Source: Serinus canaria (Eukaryota > Chordata > Aves > Passeriformes > Fringillidae). From it: DNA of 64,000 bases. Under the pieces are notes generated by a model, which worked only from the letters and a program-made list of their open reading frames with translations, searched no databases and was not told the origin of the DNA. This document shows positions 12,701 to 23,395 of this stretch, in pieces (the first letter of the stretch is position 1; the number at the start of each line of letters is the position of its first letter). A program made the translations under genes and the position numbers. Location: contig NC_066315.1 in the NCBI RefSeq assembly GCF_022539315.1, positions 126,143,374-126,207,373 of the forward strand. Reading direction: 5' to 3'.

Positions 12701-15237
12701 AAATATTCTCTTGAAATCTAAATCTACTGAAAAATCTTTCAGTATTTTTGGTGTTGGAAGTCTGATGGACTGGAGCAATGTCTATGATATGGATGAGCAT
12801 AGTCTCATTGGTTTCCCTGATCTAACTTCTATCCACTGTACCTACTTCAATTTTTTTAGGTCTTATGCAATAGCTTACTTAAAAATACTTTGAAGCATGA
12901 ACCTACTTCTCCTCTGGCATTAGTACTAATCTCTTACACACTTGGGGCCATACTCTCTTCTTCAGAGTCTGTTGCTTAAATTATTCTTGTGTCTATTCAA
13001 AGTCTGGGAAGCTTAGCACTAGGCACCCTGATTTGTTTAGCACTCTCTTGAATCTAAATGCCAGCACAATTGCAAATGAGCTTAACAGACCTATTTGCAA
13101 AGGAATTTAATGAAGAGTTTGTTAAGAGAATGGTACAAGGTACATTGCATCTGGAGAAAATGATAAGAGTAAAAAAAAGTGCTAAATGCCTTCTTTATGT
13201 CATATAAATTCTGTAGAATTGTATTTATTTTTAAAGGAATGTGTGTTTTACTCTTGTTTATCAGCTATAGAATTAGATGATTGTTAAATTAATTTATAGG
13301 TAATTTATATATCATTTAAAGACTGAAAAACCAAAAAAGAGAGGAACTATTATCTTTTGATGATGATACCTTTTAGTCTCACTTTTTTAATCATCAATTT
13401 ATGGGTAAGCCTTTGTGCCATAAAAAAATAAGCCGAAGGGAATAGATACAAGATTCATTACATTTCCAAAACTGGTGGGCTCTAAGAAGGCATGAAAGGA
13501 AAAATACAAAAACACACAAGGGAATTGGACATGGCATGTTTTGATACTTTGAGCTATGTGAAGGTTTTCCTAAGTAGACACTATCCAGAATTATGCTGAC
13601 AGTCACTGATCAAAAGAGACAGTAACATTTATGATGCCAAATGCCTAATGCAGTATAATTCATGGCAGAAGCACTGAATCAGATCTACACTTCAATAAAT
13701 CACATGAGAATCTGGTGCAATCATAGGAAGGTGACACTCCTGAGTACATTCCACCTCAGGCTTTTCTGTAAAGCAACTAAGCTATAGATAGGTATGAAAA
13801 AATTGTCACCATCCTGGATAGTGACATCCTGTAAGGATACATTTCATGTATCCTTAGAAGAATTCTGGAGCAGAATGGGAAATCAGCATGATTTTTAAAA
13901 ATAATCTCATACTGATCCAGTGTAATGGCAGCAAAGGTACCCTTAGCTGAAACAGCTGATCTGTTTTTCTATTACTATCTCACACTGCTGCTTATGTCCC
14001 AGAATTTTACTGCTGATGTTACTTTGGGGATTTTTGTTCACTTTATGTTGGAGCTATGGCAAATACTGAGAGACAGGGCTCAAAACTGATTCAGTTGAAA
14101 TGGAAAGGATCTTGCTGTGTGTCCATTAAAAGATCTTTCAAGATTCATGGGGTATACACCAAAACACAAGTACTAGTATTAGTTCCCTCCAACAGACTCA
14201 ATAACAATCAAATAAATCCTTTAGCGTGAAGAGAGTTTCTGTGCATTATAATGAGCAGTTTATTGGAAAGAGTAAAAAATATGGAAAAATACCAAATGAG
14301 TAATCAGTATTTAGCCCAAACAGAAAAACAGCACCAGGCTGAAAGAGTACGTAATAAATACCAAACCAATGATCAGACAAAAAAGCTGAAACACATTTAC
14401 AGGGCCAAAAAAAGTAATTCAAAACAATGGCATGTTTGAGAGATACATATTAGCCAAACCTGAGTTCCATATATATTGGCAAAGAATAATCACCTACTGA
14501 ACTAAACTGCTCAGTGCCTGACACTGGTTTTAGTAGGCTTATTCTGAATAAAAGTGTTTCACGTTGTGCTGGCATTTGGGGAGTCAGTGATGATATCTGA
14601 AATGCAGCACAGATATAATCCATGAAGTACCCTGCAGTCTTGACTCCCAGAGGTGTGTTAATCCTCTCCCCACCAGTGCTAGCAAGTTTTCTTTCAAGAG
14701 GAAAAAAACTGTAGGAGATAGACTTTGATACCTGAGCCTTGTCACAGCATGCATTCAGGAAATGTCCTTGGCCCCTCAGATTGGACATGTCCAGTGGAGA
14801 GAGGAAAATAAATGCTAGGAAGCTGATCTGTATCACAGCTGCAGATCTATTCAATGATGGGCACTGTAAGGGTGATACAGAGTTCCTCAAACCTGTTTCC
14901 TCTTTCTTAGTCAGAGTGATGTTAGCTGTGTTTCAAGACTTGAAATTGTGTTATCCCAAGGCAGTTCACAGAAATGTAGCCACATTATTTCAGTATCACT
15001 GCTCCTAGTCAGACACCGATACACCTGCTGACTGTGATGAAACTCGTGTCCTCATGCTGGAAGTGTTTTGTTTTTCTCTACACCTTGTTTTATCTCAGAT
15101 CAGGAGTGTAATAGCATTTCACCTTGTTTGTAGGGAGAACAATAAAGATACTACCTAGGTGAGGTAGTAGAGGACAGCAGAGCAAGGACAGCATAGAGGC
15201 CCAGTACAGCTGACAGCCTTTGCAGTTTCTCTGTTAC
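9706..15237. other. AT-rich noncoding DNA, no gene seen
   Basis: No recognisable gene. Two longer minus-strand open frames occur here: 149 codons at 10744-11193 and 146 codons at 14450-14890. Neither shows a domain, repeats, a signal peptide or other family hallmark that I recognise, and both lie in otherwise ordinary sequence, so I treat them as chance. I see no transposon boundaries. A short let-7-like string occurs at 15160-15170 but is rejected as a microRNA. Confidence 0.55.
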
Positions 15238-15242
15238 CATGC
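15238..15242 (+). repeat. target-site duplication CATGC, left copy
   Basis: CATGC directly precedes the TGTCAG start of the LTR and is repeated at 16207-16211 directly after its CTGACA end. A 5-bp duplication is typical of ERVL-type integrations. Confidence 0.88.
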
Positions 15243-15846
15243 TGTCAGAGACTGCATTAGTTTATGCCTCAAAAATTTTGATATAAAGTTTTGTTCATTA
15301 TAACAAAATCCATATAAAGAGGTTACAGCCAAAAAAGCCTCCCTGAAGATACCTGACTGGGACTTTGGAGTGAAACTCAAATTGCTGAGATTAAATAAAG
15401 GGAAAATCCATTCTTCAATACTGGAAGCAAACAAGTAAACAGGAAGAAGAATGTGAGCCAAACCCAGAAGCCATGCTAAAAATCAGGGTGTGGGAGGCCA
15501 TAGCCCACAGACCCATTGCTGAGAGCAGGTTTTCACAGATTACCCCCCCAACCGAGGTGGGGGGAGGAAGTCTCAGTGTATTGCAACCTCTGCTCAGGGG
15601 CAGTGAACCCATCCTCCCTCACACAAACTGGCTATGGAACCCCCAGCTTGGAAAGGCTTTGGGATCCATGGATCCCATTCACATAAGGGGCAGCTGAATC
15701 CATCAAAGGTCCCTCCAAAGTGCTCCCCAGAGTCATTCCTGAAGCCTTGCCCCACAGGACAGCACGTAATGCAATAAATGTGGAGTCTGTTGTAAGAGAC
15801 AATGAGAAACTCCTCCCCTCAGGGATATGCCTGGATTTTCCTACCT

Positions 15847-15920
15847 GAGTGTATATTAACCCATCCTGAGTATATTATATATATGGATACAAACCTGGCT
15901 GGAGTGTATATTAACCCATC
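15847..15920 (+). repeat. paired 19-bp direct repeat inside LTR
   Basis: The string GAGTGTATATTAACCCATC occurs at 15847-15865 and again at 15902-15920, a period of 55 bp. An AT-rich TATATATA-containing segment lies between the copies. It sits in the U3 or R part of the LTR and could be duplicated promoter or enhancer sequence; no function is shown. Confidence 0.9.
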
Positions 15921-16066
15921 AGATTCTGTGCTTTTCGGAGGCACCTTCACCACCAAGAAACCAGCTGGAGAGGATCAATGGAGAATCGTTGGGATCCATG
16001 GAGTGGTGTATTTTCCTTATTCTATACCTGTTATTCTCCTTCTGTCCCCCCCACCTATTTCCCATT

Positions 16067-16070
<4 letters not shown>

Positions 16071-16098
<28 letters not shown>
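16071..16098 (+). repeat. (TC)n microsatellite within LTR
   Basis: An uninterrupted run of about 14 TC dinucleotides, read directly, located 14 bp upstream of the LTR polyadenylation signal. Confidence 0.95.
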
Positions 16099-16102
<4 letters not shown>

Positions 16103-16111
16103 TTGCTATGA

Positions 16112-16117
16112 AATAAA
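16112..16117 (+). promoter_or_regulatory. LTR polyadenylation signal AATAAA
   Basis: The hexamer AATAAA lies 89 bp from the LTR end, as expected for the end of an R region. A GTTGT-rich stretch follows within 20 bp. Confidence 0.7.
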
Positions 16118-16206
16118 ACCATACTGTTGTCACTAGCATATGGTGTTGTTTGCACCTTAATCCAGGCAGAGGCATTTCTAAGAACCTTAGGAATAGGATC
16201 CTGACA

Positions 16207-16211
16207 CATGC
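16207..16211 (+). repeat. target-site duplication CATGC, right copy
   Basis: Matches the left copy at 15238-15242 exactly and abuts the CTGACA terminus of the LTR. Confidence 0.88.
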
Positions 16212-19200
16212 CAGAGAGGAGAAACACGAGATGCTTCGTCAGATGGGAGTCAGTATCATTCTCCTCTCTTTCCACTTGTCTGGCAAGTGTGAAGGAGCCA
16301 GACTGACTCATGTCCACTGCCTGTGTAGACACATGTGCATGTTATGTTGCTCAGTCAGAGTAAGCATAACTTACACACATTAAACATAATAAAGTATGGA
16401 ACCATGTTGGAAATGCAAAAAGAAGGAATGTGTCTGACTGGAGATCAGAAACCTACTGGCAGAAAGCCTTTCTTGGGGGTTCAGAGTATACTTGATTTTG
16501 TTTGTTTAGATACCTCCAAACTAAAAGTAGCATAATTTACAAGTTTGCTAGCAACATGGTTCTTTCCTACCAGCTTGGGCTGTGACTTTGGAAACTCCAG
16601 ACCCAGCCTAAACTCCACTGAGATATCACCAACAGGTTCTCTGGAGGAGGTGACCAGTTAAAGCCCACAGCAGTCAGTAGAGGCTGCCAATAAACTAGTA
16701 TCTGCATTCATGAGTGTGTATTCCTTTTCCCCAAGATTTTCATTCTCAGGAAATGTAACCTCTACAGCACCTACACCTGACTATCTATAGACCCTTTCAT
16801 CATTTGCTTTTCTCTTCTAGAGGTCTCTTCCAGGACTTTTTAGTGCTTTTTTTTCCCTGTGTTTCTGGCCCAGAGAACTTGCCTAGTTAGGCAGAAAGGA
16901 AAATCTCACAAATGTGCATACATGCCCTGCAGTTTCATACTGATAGATTGCACCATATTTAATTCCAAAGCTTTTAAAACTGACTACCATTCATTAGTGT
17001 CTACAAATGGCTACGCATCCCAGCTTGAGCTGTTTGAAACCCTCTCCTGAGCACAGGATTTTTTGCCAGCCATCAGCACACAACTACCATTTGTCTACGT
17101 ATGCAGTGCATTCTCCTATAATCAACTTACTGGTGAAATACTGTATATAAATATCCAAATTATTTCTTCCTCAAGACGGGTCTTCAGATTCCACCATATC
17201 AGCCAAAAGCTGCTCTGCTCACTATCGTTTTCCACTTGCTAATTAATTAGAGAAAGTCACAAGAAATACCAGCTAAGTATTTTTGGGGGGCTTAATGAAT
17301 GAGTCTATTAATTTAAGAAGATTTAGCAATTATGCGTTCTCTAATATTGATTTCCACTAAATCCTATCTGGAAATTAAGGAGATTGATAATAAAACCTTT
17401 TATTCAATTCCACCACAATATATCTAATGAATAAATTGGCTGCATGCACATCCTTAGAACCAGATTCATTTAGCAATAAATGGTGCAACACAAAGGAGCA
17501 CATTGTAATTGAAATTAAGGAGGGTAAAAAGCAGGTGTAGGCTGAACTCAGTAATATGCTAATCAAACACAATGGAGAAAGGAAATTTTATGCTGTGTAG
17601 ATTTTTTTTCCCCTGACATTCAAAGAATTTAATTTTCCAGCTTCTTTTCTTATTTTTGTGTAGCCAGGGCCTGTTTGTTGGGTTCCTTGGACTGCTGTTT
17701 CACAATGAGAAAAAAATCTCATGTACAGAGCAGGACACTGTGAGCTGAATCCTGTAGGGCCAATTAAAAAAAAAAAAAACCTACAGATTTAATTTTGAAA
17801 GTTGCTGACACATTTCTTCTAGTTCAGATTGTTTCTTTCTATTCCTAAGCCACAGAAGACAAGAATGATTTCCATTAATGCAGAAAATGCATCATGGCGC
17901 TAAGAGCAAGGAAATAATAGATTAAAAGAAACCTGAAAACAGAAAAGCTCAAATGCTCAGCCCCCTTCATATTCCAGAATGAAAGCTGTAATGGGTTTGT
18001 GTAAGACTCATATCTGTAATAATTTCATTTCAAGAGTGGTAATACAATCCATTCAGATCTTTGGAGAGTGGTCAACACCAAAAATCTCTCATAGCCCAGT
18101 TGTAAATTCTTCTTTTCATTTCAGTAAACACCTCGCATCTGAGCAGTCTTTTAGGAGAGATTTGAAACAGTAAATTTTCTTAGCATTTTCTCTCCTAGGA
18201 AGCAGAAAACAATTTTGCTAATTCTTTAGTGGCTTCTGAACCTTCGATCAACACATGTTTTTCCTTTCTTTTTTTTTTCTTTTTGATTCACTCCTAAGTT
18301 TTTGCTACCTTTTGACTGCACACATGAAGTTCAAATATCAAGCAGAAAAGATACTAAAGACCTGACTTAAAACCCACATATGTTAGCTCCTTTTAGATTC
18401 CCGCTGGTTTTAATAAAATTTTGATTAAGCAATGTGATTATTCAAATTAGCTTCTTAAATGTGCTGTATAATATATCCTAATTTATTGTGTTAAAATTAA
18501 TTTTTTCTTGCCCAAGGGAAAAAAATACATATGAGACTCTAGCCTTTTTAGACTGAGGTCTTCAGAAACAAAATAATGTCAATATCAGAATCAGACATCA
18601 AACACCAGGAGTGCAAAAAAATGAAATACTGATTCCCGAATCATTCATTTCCATTATTTTTTACTTGTTATTACATTACTATTAATAGAATATGTAATAA
18701 AATAACTGTCTTGACAGTAATTCATTTAATGTTAATAATAAAGATTCAAATAATACTAAATTCATAGGGACCATGTCAAAACAACCCATTGTGGCTTGAC
18801 AGTGTATATACAAGGGCCTCTAAAAGTTAATGATTTCATTCTCAGCAGTCATTTTGTGAAGTAAGAAAATATTACTGTCATTGTAAAGACAGCAGAAAGA
18901 AAGTAGGTCATTTAGAAAGCATAGAATGATAGAGCAAAAATGAGAACTCAGAGAAGTTTATGAGCTATTCCTAGGCCTTCCCTGTGTAGCCATCTAGATA
19001 TATATTTCACCATTTGATAGCCCTTAACTTTTTCAGCCCCATATTCCAATCACATATGAAGAGTTGGACCTTACATAACTCTCTAAATAAACGACTGAAA
19101 TCACAGACACCCTGCATCCTTTAAAAAAATGTTGAAATATGTGCATTAGCACAAGAGCTTAGAAGAGCAAATGATTTATGAGATGTGGAGACTATGAAGA

Positions 19201-22200
19201 TTTGAAGATTGACCCTTCCCTAGAAGTTGCTCTTCTTTTCCCTTGCTTTACATCCTTGCTCCTTTCAGACCCATTACCATGGAAATAGAGGCATTTACAG
19301 AGATCCAAGGACAAGCTGACTGGAGACAGAAGCAGCACAGAGGAAAGGGAAACTGCTAAGCATGGCGGCTGAGAAAGCAAAGGAGTGGTGAAAAGCAGTC
19401 TAGAAAGGATGAAATACTGGGGTGTCTGTCACAGGACATTGGAAGACAGGGAATCCATAAAATCAGTCTTCTAACAACAGCCTTACCACACACAACAGCC
19501 TGTACCACACACAGGTACTTTATCCTCAGTTCCTCCTTCCAACAACTGCAGCTCTCTCAGGGTGTGAAGAGGAAAAATAACTCTTTCTCTTACAGTGGTT
19601 GCAGTTCTTTTAAAAGGCCTCTCAAGCACATTTAGCTTTGCATTTGCATACTCATATACCATATACTGATTCTCAGTCTCACATTTCCTGCAGCTAAGAC
19701 ATGAATATACAGTAATTCTGGGGGTAGTTATTTTGGTATGATGAAGTCAGCATTATAGAGCTGAAAGTGAGAGAAAGCTGCCAAACCTGTATCTTTGATA
19801 CACCTGAAAGTAAAAATCTCAGAAGAGAAATTTCAGTGTTCTGCAAAGTAGCTCAACAGCTAATAGGTTGGGTAATGTCTGCTCCCTCTGCTCTTTGTGT
19901 ACCTCATCCAAAACAAAATGTATATGCAGTTTTTTGAGCAGGGAGCAACTCTGACTTGACTTTGGTGCTGGGGAATGCTCCACTACCAACCTGAAGAATC
20001 AGGGTCCCTCTACCTATTTCTCAGGTTCCATAAATTCTGTGTCACTTTCTGGGCAGAAATTTGCTTTAAGCAGGAGAAGGAAGCTGGGGACTTGCTTCCC
20101 TAGAGGTTACAGAATAATCTTGCAGCTAATGTGCTCTGCTCCACAAGCTGAGAATACATATTCCTAAATTTCTTGCTTAGAGTTTGGCTTATCAGAGCGT
20201 GCATAATCCAATTCATGGTCCATTAGTCAGATCTGGCCCATGGCACTCTTGTGCCCAGCTTTTTCATTTACCGCTATGAAGCAGAGCTGCTCAGATAGTG
20301 AATTCCTCCTGTATGGCTGGATAATCCGTCTCCCTTGGTGGAGAAGTTCTGTTCTCACTTAGAGACAGACCTACTGCCATGCCATATCCAGGGAAGATGA
20401 AGCAGGCACCAGCAGACACATGTCTTTTTATGAGTACCCACATAAAACCCGAACTGCCGCTCCCTTGGGCTCCAAGTTAACTGTGCAAAAAGCTGTTCCT
20501 CCACAAACCCCTTTCATGAGAAGCTCTGTGCTGTGAATCCTGAGTAGGAGGAGGTGTTCAGGCTAGCTGCATGTGCACAGTGGGAGATTGAGTCTCTGCT
20601 GAAGCACTTTGGCTCTGTGTATAGACAGCGGCGAGAGCTGGCACCTCTGAAATGAATTTCCTGAGAGTATTTGATACAGCACAGCATTGCCAAAGTAGCA
20701 GTGAGTCCTGGCTTGGTATGTCCCAGATAACTAAAACAGATTACAGCCGCTGAAAAGAAAATTCATTCAGGAATTGAAGAACGCTGGTTTATCATGAATA
20801 ACTGAAAAACTAATAAATAAGTTATCTTAAATAAGGTCTCATAAGAGGAAGGAATTCTTAACTCAGTTTCTTAGAAAGAATCTCATTCTACACAGCAAAA
20901 TATGCACCAGTTCAATTACAAAGGAGGTATTGCAACATATTTAAAAATTAACATTAATCATCTCTCACCCAGACCCATTTTTTATCTTTCTCCCAGGATG
21001 TGTGCTCTCTAGAAATACTTTAAAAACTGGTTAGCAGAATCAGCTCTTACAGTCTTTAATGTCAATAAGCTTTCAATACCCTATGGAAAAATTATAACAG
21101 AAGCAATTTAAAGTTAATCCCTCGGCAATACTTTTGCAAACATCAAATTAGCAGTGATGAGAAAGTCTGGGTGATTTTGTCCTGTTTAATCAACAATGCT
21201 GGCCTGAAAGACAGCACAAGGTGATGCTGTGCAGGAGGTCTCTGTCTCAGAGCTGTGTGACTGCATGGAAACATTACATCAGTAGATAGGGCAGCGAAAA
21301 GAACTAACACTCTTATTTTAGAAAGATTTTTAACTTTGCTTTCCTCTAACATGATAGAGAAATAGCACAGATCTAAAAATCAACCATGGTCACCTTTAGG
21401 TTTATCTTCCACCACTCAAGAAAGGGTTTACAAATGTGCAAAGTACATAGATTAATGAATATCTTCTTAAATTTTACTGAAGATCCAGAAAGGTGTATGA
21501 AGTCTTTCCTCCCCCAGGACTGCCAGTTACTTTGGGCTAAGATAGTCTCCCGAAAAATGTTGGTTTTCAATCATGTTAGGTGAAGAAGGGCATCATATCT
21601 GGGACTCTCACTTGACATCTGGCTTAGAACAAACTTCCTAAGTATATGAGTCACTCGAGTGTTGTATAGAAAGGGGGAAAAAAACAGCAGGAAAAAACCA
21701 TTGCCAACTCATTTTTTTGTGGAGTCTACTGCAATGGGTATATGACTAATGTTTCAAAGTATGAAAGTAGGACTGAATCTCTCTGGAGAATGTGCAAAAT
21801 TCATTGGGTTTTTTAATCCTGAGTGGTCTTAGCTATGAACCAAGCTGTGTCAGAACTGCCTGCTCCTAACTGTGCTCCATATTGGAACACTTTCTGCACT
21901 TTTGGTGCCTCTCTGTGAGTTGCATTCAGTATTTGAATATCCCAGAGAGTATATTCAACCTACATGTGATTGATTGTGAGAATGGTTTCTAATACTGCTA
22001 ATGCACAGTCTGGGGCTAGCAGCCTCAGGACTTAGCCTTTAATTCAGGTATTAGCAAAATAAGATAGTAATATGCAATTAACTATTCCACAAGCATATTA
22101 TGTGGCTTACTTGGTTAATGCTTATAAGGCACACTTTGGAAATTAAAATACTACATGCACTGAGTATTGTAAAGCATGGAAAAATGTTTGACTTTTTAAT

Positions 22201-22740
22201 TCAGATGGAATGCATGTAACACAATGAAACCATGAGTCTTGGCCAGCACACTAGAAATCCTTTGCCATCTTTCATTTGATATGCAAACACTGGATTAAGT
22301 TTCCTTTACTTTGGCCAAACCAGCACTCTCAGGAATCATACCGTGTCTCTCCCACAGCTGTAAAATATTCTTCTTCTTATAGACGAATATCAGGTGGATT
22401 TTGGTAGTAAGGTGCCAATACCTGGAGATATTTTAGGTGTACTCTGGGAGCAAATGTCTGTTGAGTTTGTTAACTGCAGAAAACTGAGAAAGAAAAATGA
22501 TGTATCATACAGACTTGCAGGTAAACCCTTGAGATGGTAATGGAGAATTTTATTTTGCCATCCCTAACAGTAAAAGAAACTTAAACCTTAATGTTCTCCA
22601 CAGCAAAAGCAACATACTTATCCCAGCTAACAAGTACAGTTGAACTCCTGATGCATGCCACTAATACACAGGAATATCAAGTGACATAAATGTCAAAGAG
22701 TGAGAGAAATTTTAAAAAACACCATATATAGACTTAGGTT
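16212..22740. other. AT-rich noncoding DNA with possible conserved elements
   Basis: No gene or recognisable transposon. Open frames are all under 80 codons. A run of 14 A residues lies at 17766-17779. The 17140-17580 stretch has the low-complexity-free, homeodomain-site-rich texture often seen in vertebrate conserved noncoding elements (several TAATTA/ATTA cores and an octamer-like ATGCTAAT near 17556), but conservation cannot be tested here. Confidence 0.5.
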
Positions 22741-22750
22741 GCTTACACCC

Positions 22751-23395
22751 TGTTTTGGTGTGAGGTCGGGGTATGTAAGGTGCTTCTTCTTGCTTTTCTG
22801 TTTATTGCTTCTTGCTGTTCTTTAGGGGAGGTGTCTGGTTATTGAGGTGTGGTAGGTGGAGGGAGGCGGAGGGTGAGGGGGGGGAGGGGCGGGGGCGGGG
22901 AGGAGAGTGGGAGGCGTGAGGCGGGAGGGGAGGGGAGGGGAGGAGGACGGGGAGGGCGAGAGAGAAGATGAAGGAGGAAGGAGAGCAGAGAGCGAGGACG
23001 GCCGGAAGCGGAGCTTGAGAAGGAAGAGAAGGAGAGGAGAGCGAAGCGAGGGAGGAGAGAGAGCGAGGCGGGAGAAGAGAGAGGAGAGCGGAAGAGAAGA
23101 GAAGAGAAGAGAGAGAAGAGAACGAAGTCGCAGAGAAGAGAAGAGAGAGAAAGCTAGCAGAGGGGTGCCTGCGACGGAAGAGAAGCAGAAGAGCAGCGAC
23201 TATCGAGAAGAGCAGGACGCGCCGAGCAGCGAAGCTCCTCGACTCTCCGCTCAGCTCCTCTACGATCTCGCTTCTCCTCTCTCCTGCGATCTACTTTCCT
23301 CTTTCTCTTTCCTCTCCTTTCCTCTTTCCTCTTCTCTTTCTCCTCTTTCCCCTCCCCTTTCCCTTCCCCTCTTTTTATCCCTGATTTATGCTTTG
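22751..23395 (+). repeat. polypurine-to-polypyrimidine CpG-rich block
   Basis: After a short T-rich lead-in, the plus strand is almost pure purine from about 22855 to 23215 (GGGGA-, GAGAA- and AGAGG-type units), with scattered CG dinucleotides. A short mixed segment at 23215-23260 follows, and then the strand becomes almost pure pyrimidine to about 23375 (TCCTC-, TTTCC-type units). The arms are mutually complementary in composition, so long imperfect hairpins or triplex structures are possible. Base composition is strikingly unlike the AT-rich flanks. I looked for TG...CA ends with matching flanking repeats and found none, so I cannot call it an LTR. The 180-codon open frame crossing it (22907-23449) is a low-complexity Arg/Glu/Gly artefact. 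Confidence 0.75.
22877..22946 (+). other. strong G-quadruplex-forming runs
   Basis: At 22877-22900 there are at least four G runs of four or more separated by single bases (eight Gs, A, four Gs, C, five Gs, C, four Gs). A second cluster of GGGG runs separated by single A residues follows at about 22923-22942. By the standard G-run criterion these should fold as stable quadruplexes on the plus strand. Confidence 0.85.

Larger units (their letters stand above)
15243..16206 (+). mobile_element. solo retroviral LTR (ERVL-like), 964 bp
   Basis: The element begins TGTCAG and ends CTGACA, a perfect 6-bp terminal inverted repeat with canonical TG...CA ends. It is flanked by the 5-bp duplication CATGC. 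Near the 3' end are a (TC)n tract at 16071-16098 and a plus-strand polyadenylation signal AATAAA at 16112-16117. About 90 bp remain to the end, fitting an R-U5 arrangement. Two copies of a 19-bp direct repeat lie inside at 15847-15865 and 15902-15920. No internal retroviral genes or second LTR adjoin it, so it is a solo LTR left by recombination. The 5-bp duplication points to an ERVL-type family. The family name is not determined. Confidence 0.92.

Noticed and set aside
14450..14890. 146-codon minus-strand open frame
   Set aside because: No recognised family and no coding-like features; treated as chance.
15160..15170. TGAGGTAGTAG string identical to the start of let-7
   Set aside because: The remaining mature sequence does not match let-7, and no complementary star arm lies at the right distance. 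The string is part of a short ACTACCT/AGGTAGT palindrome.
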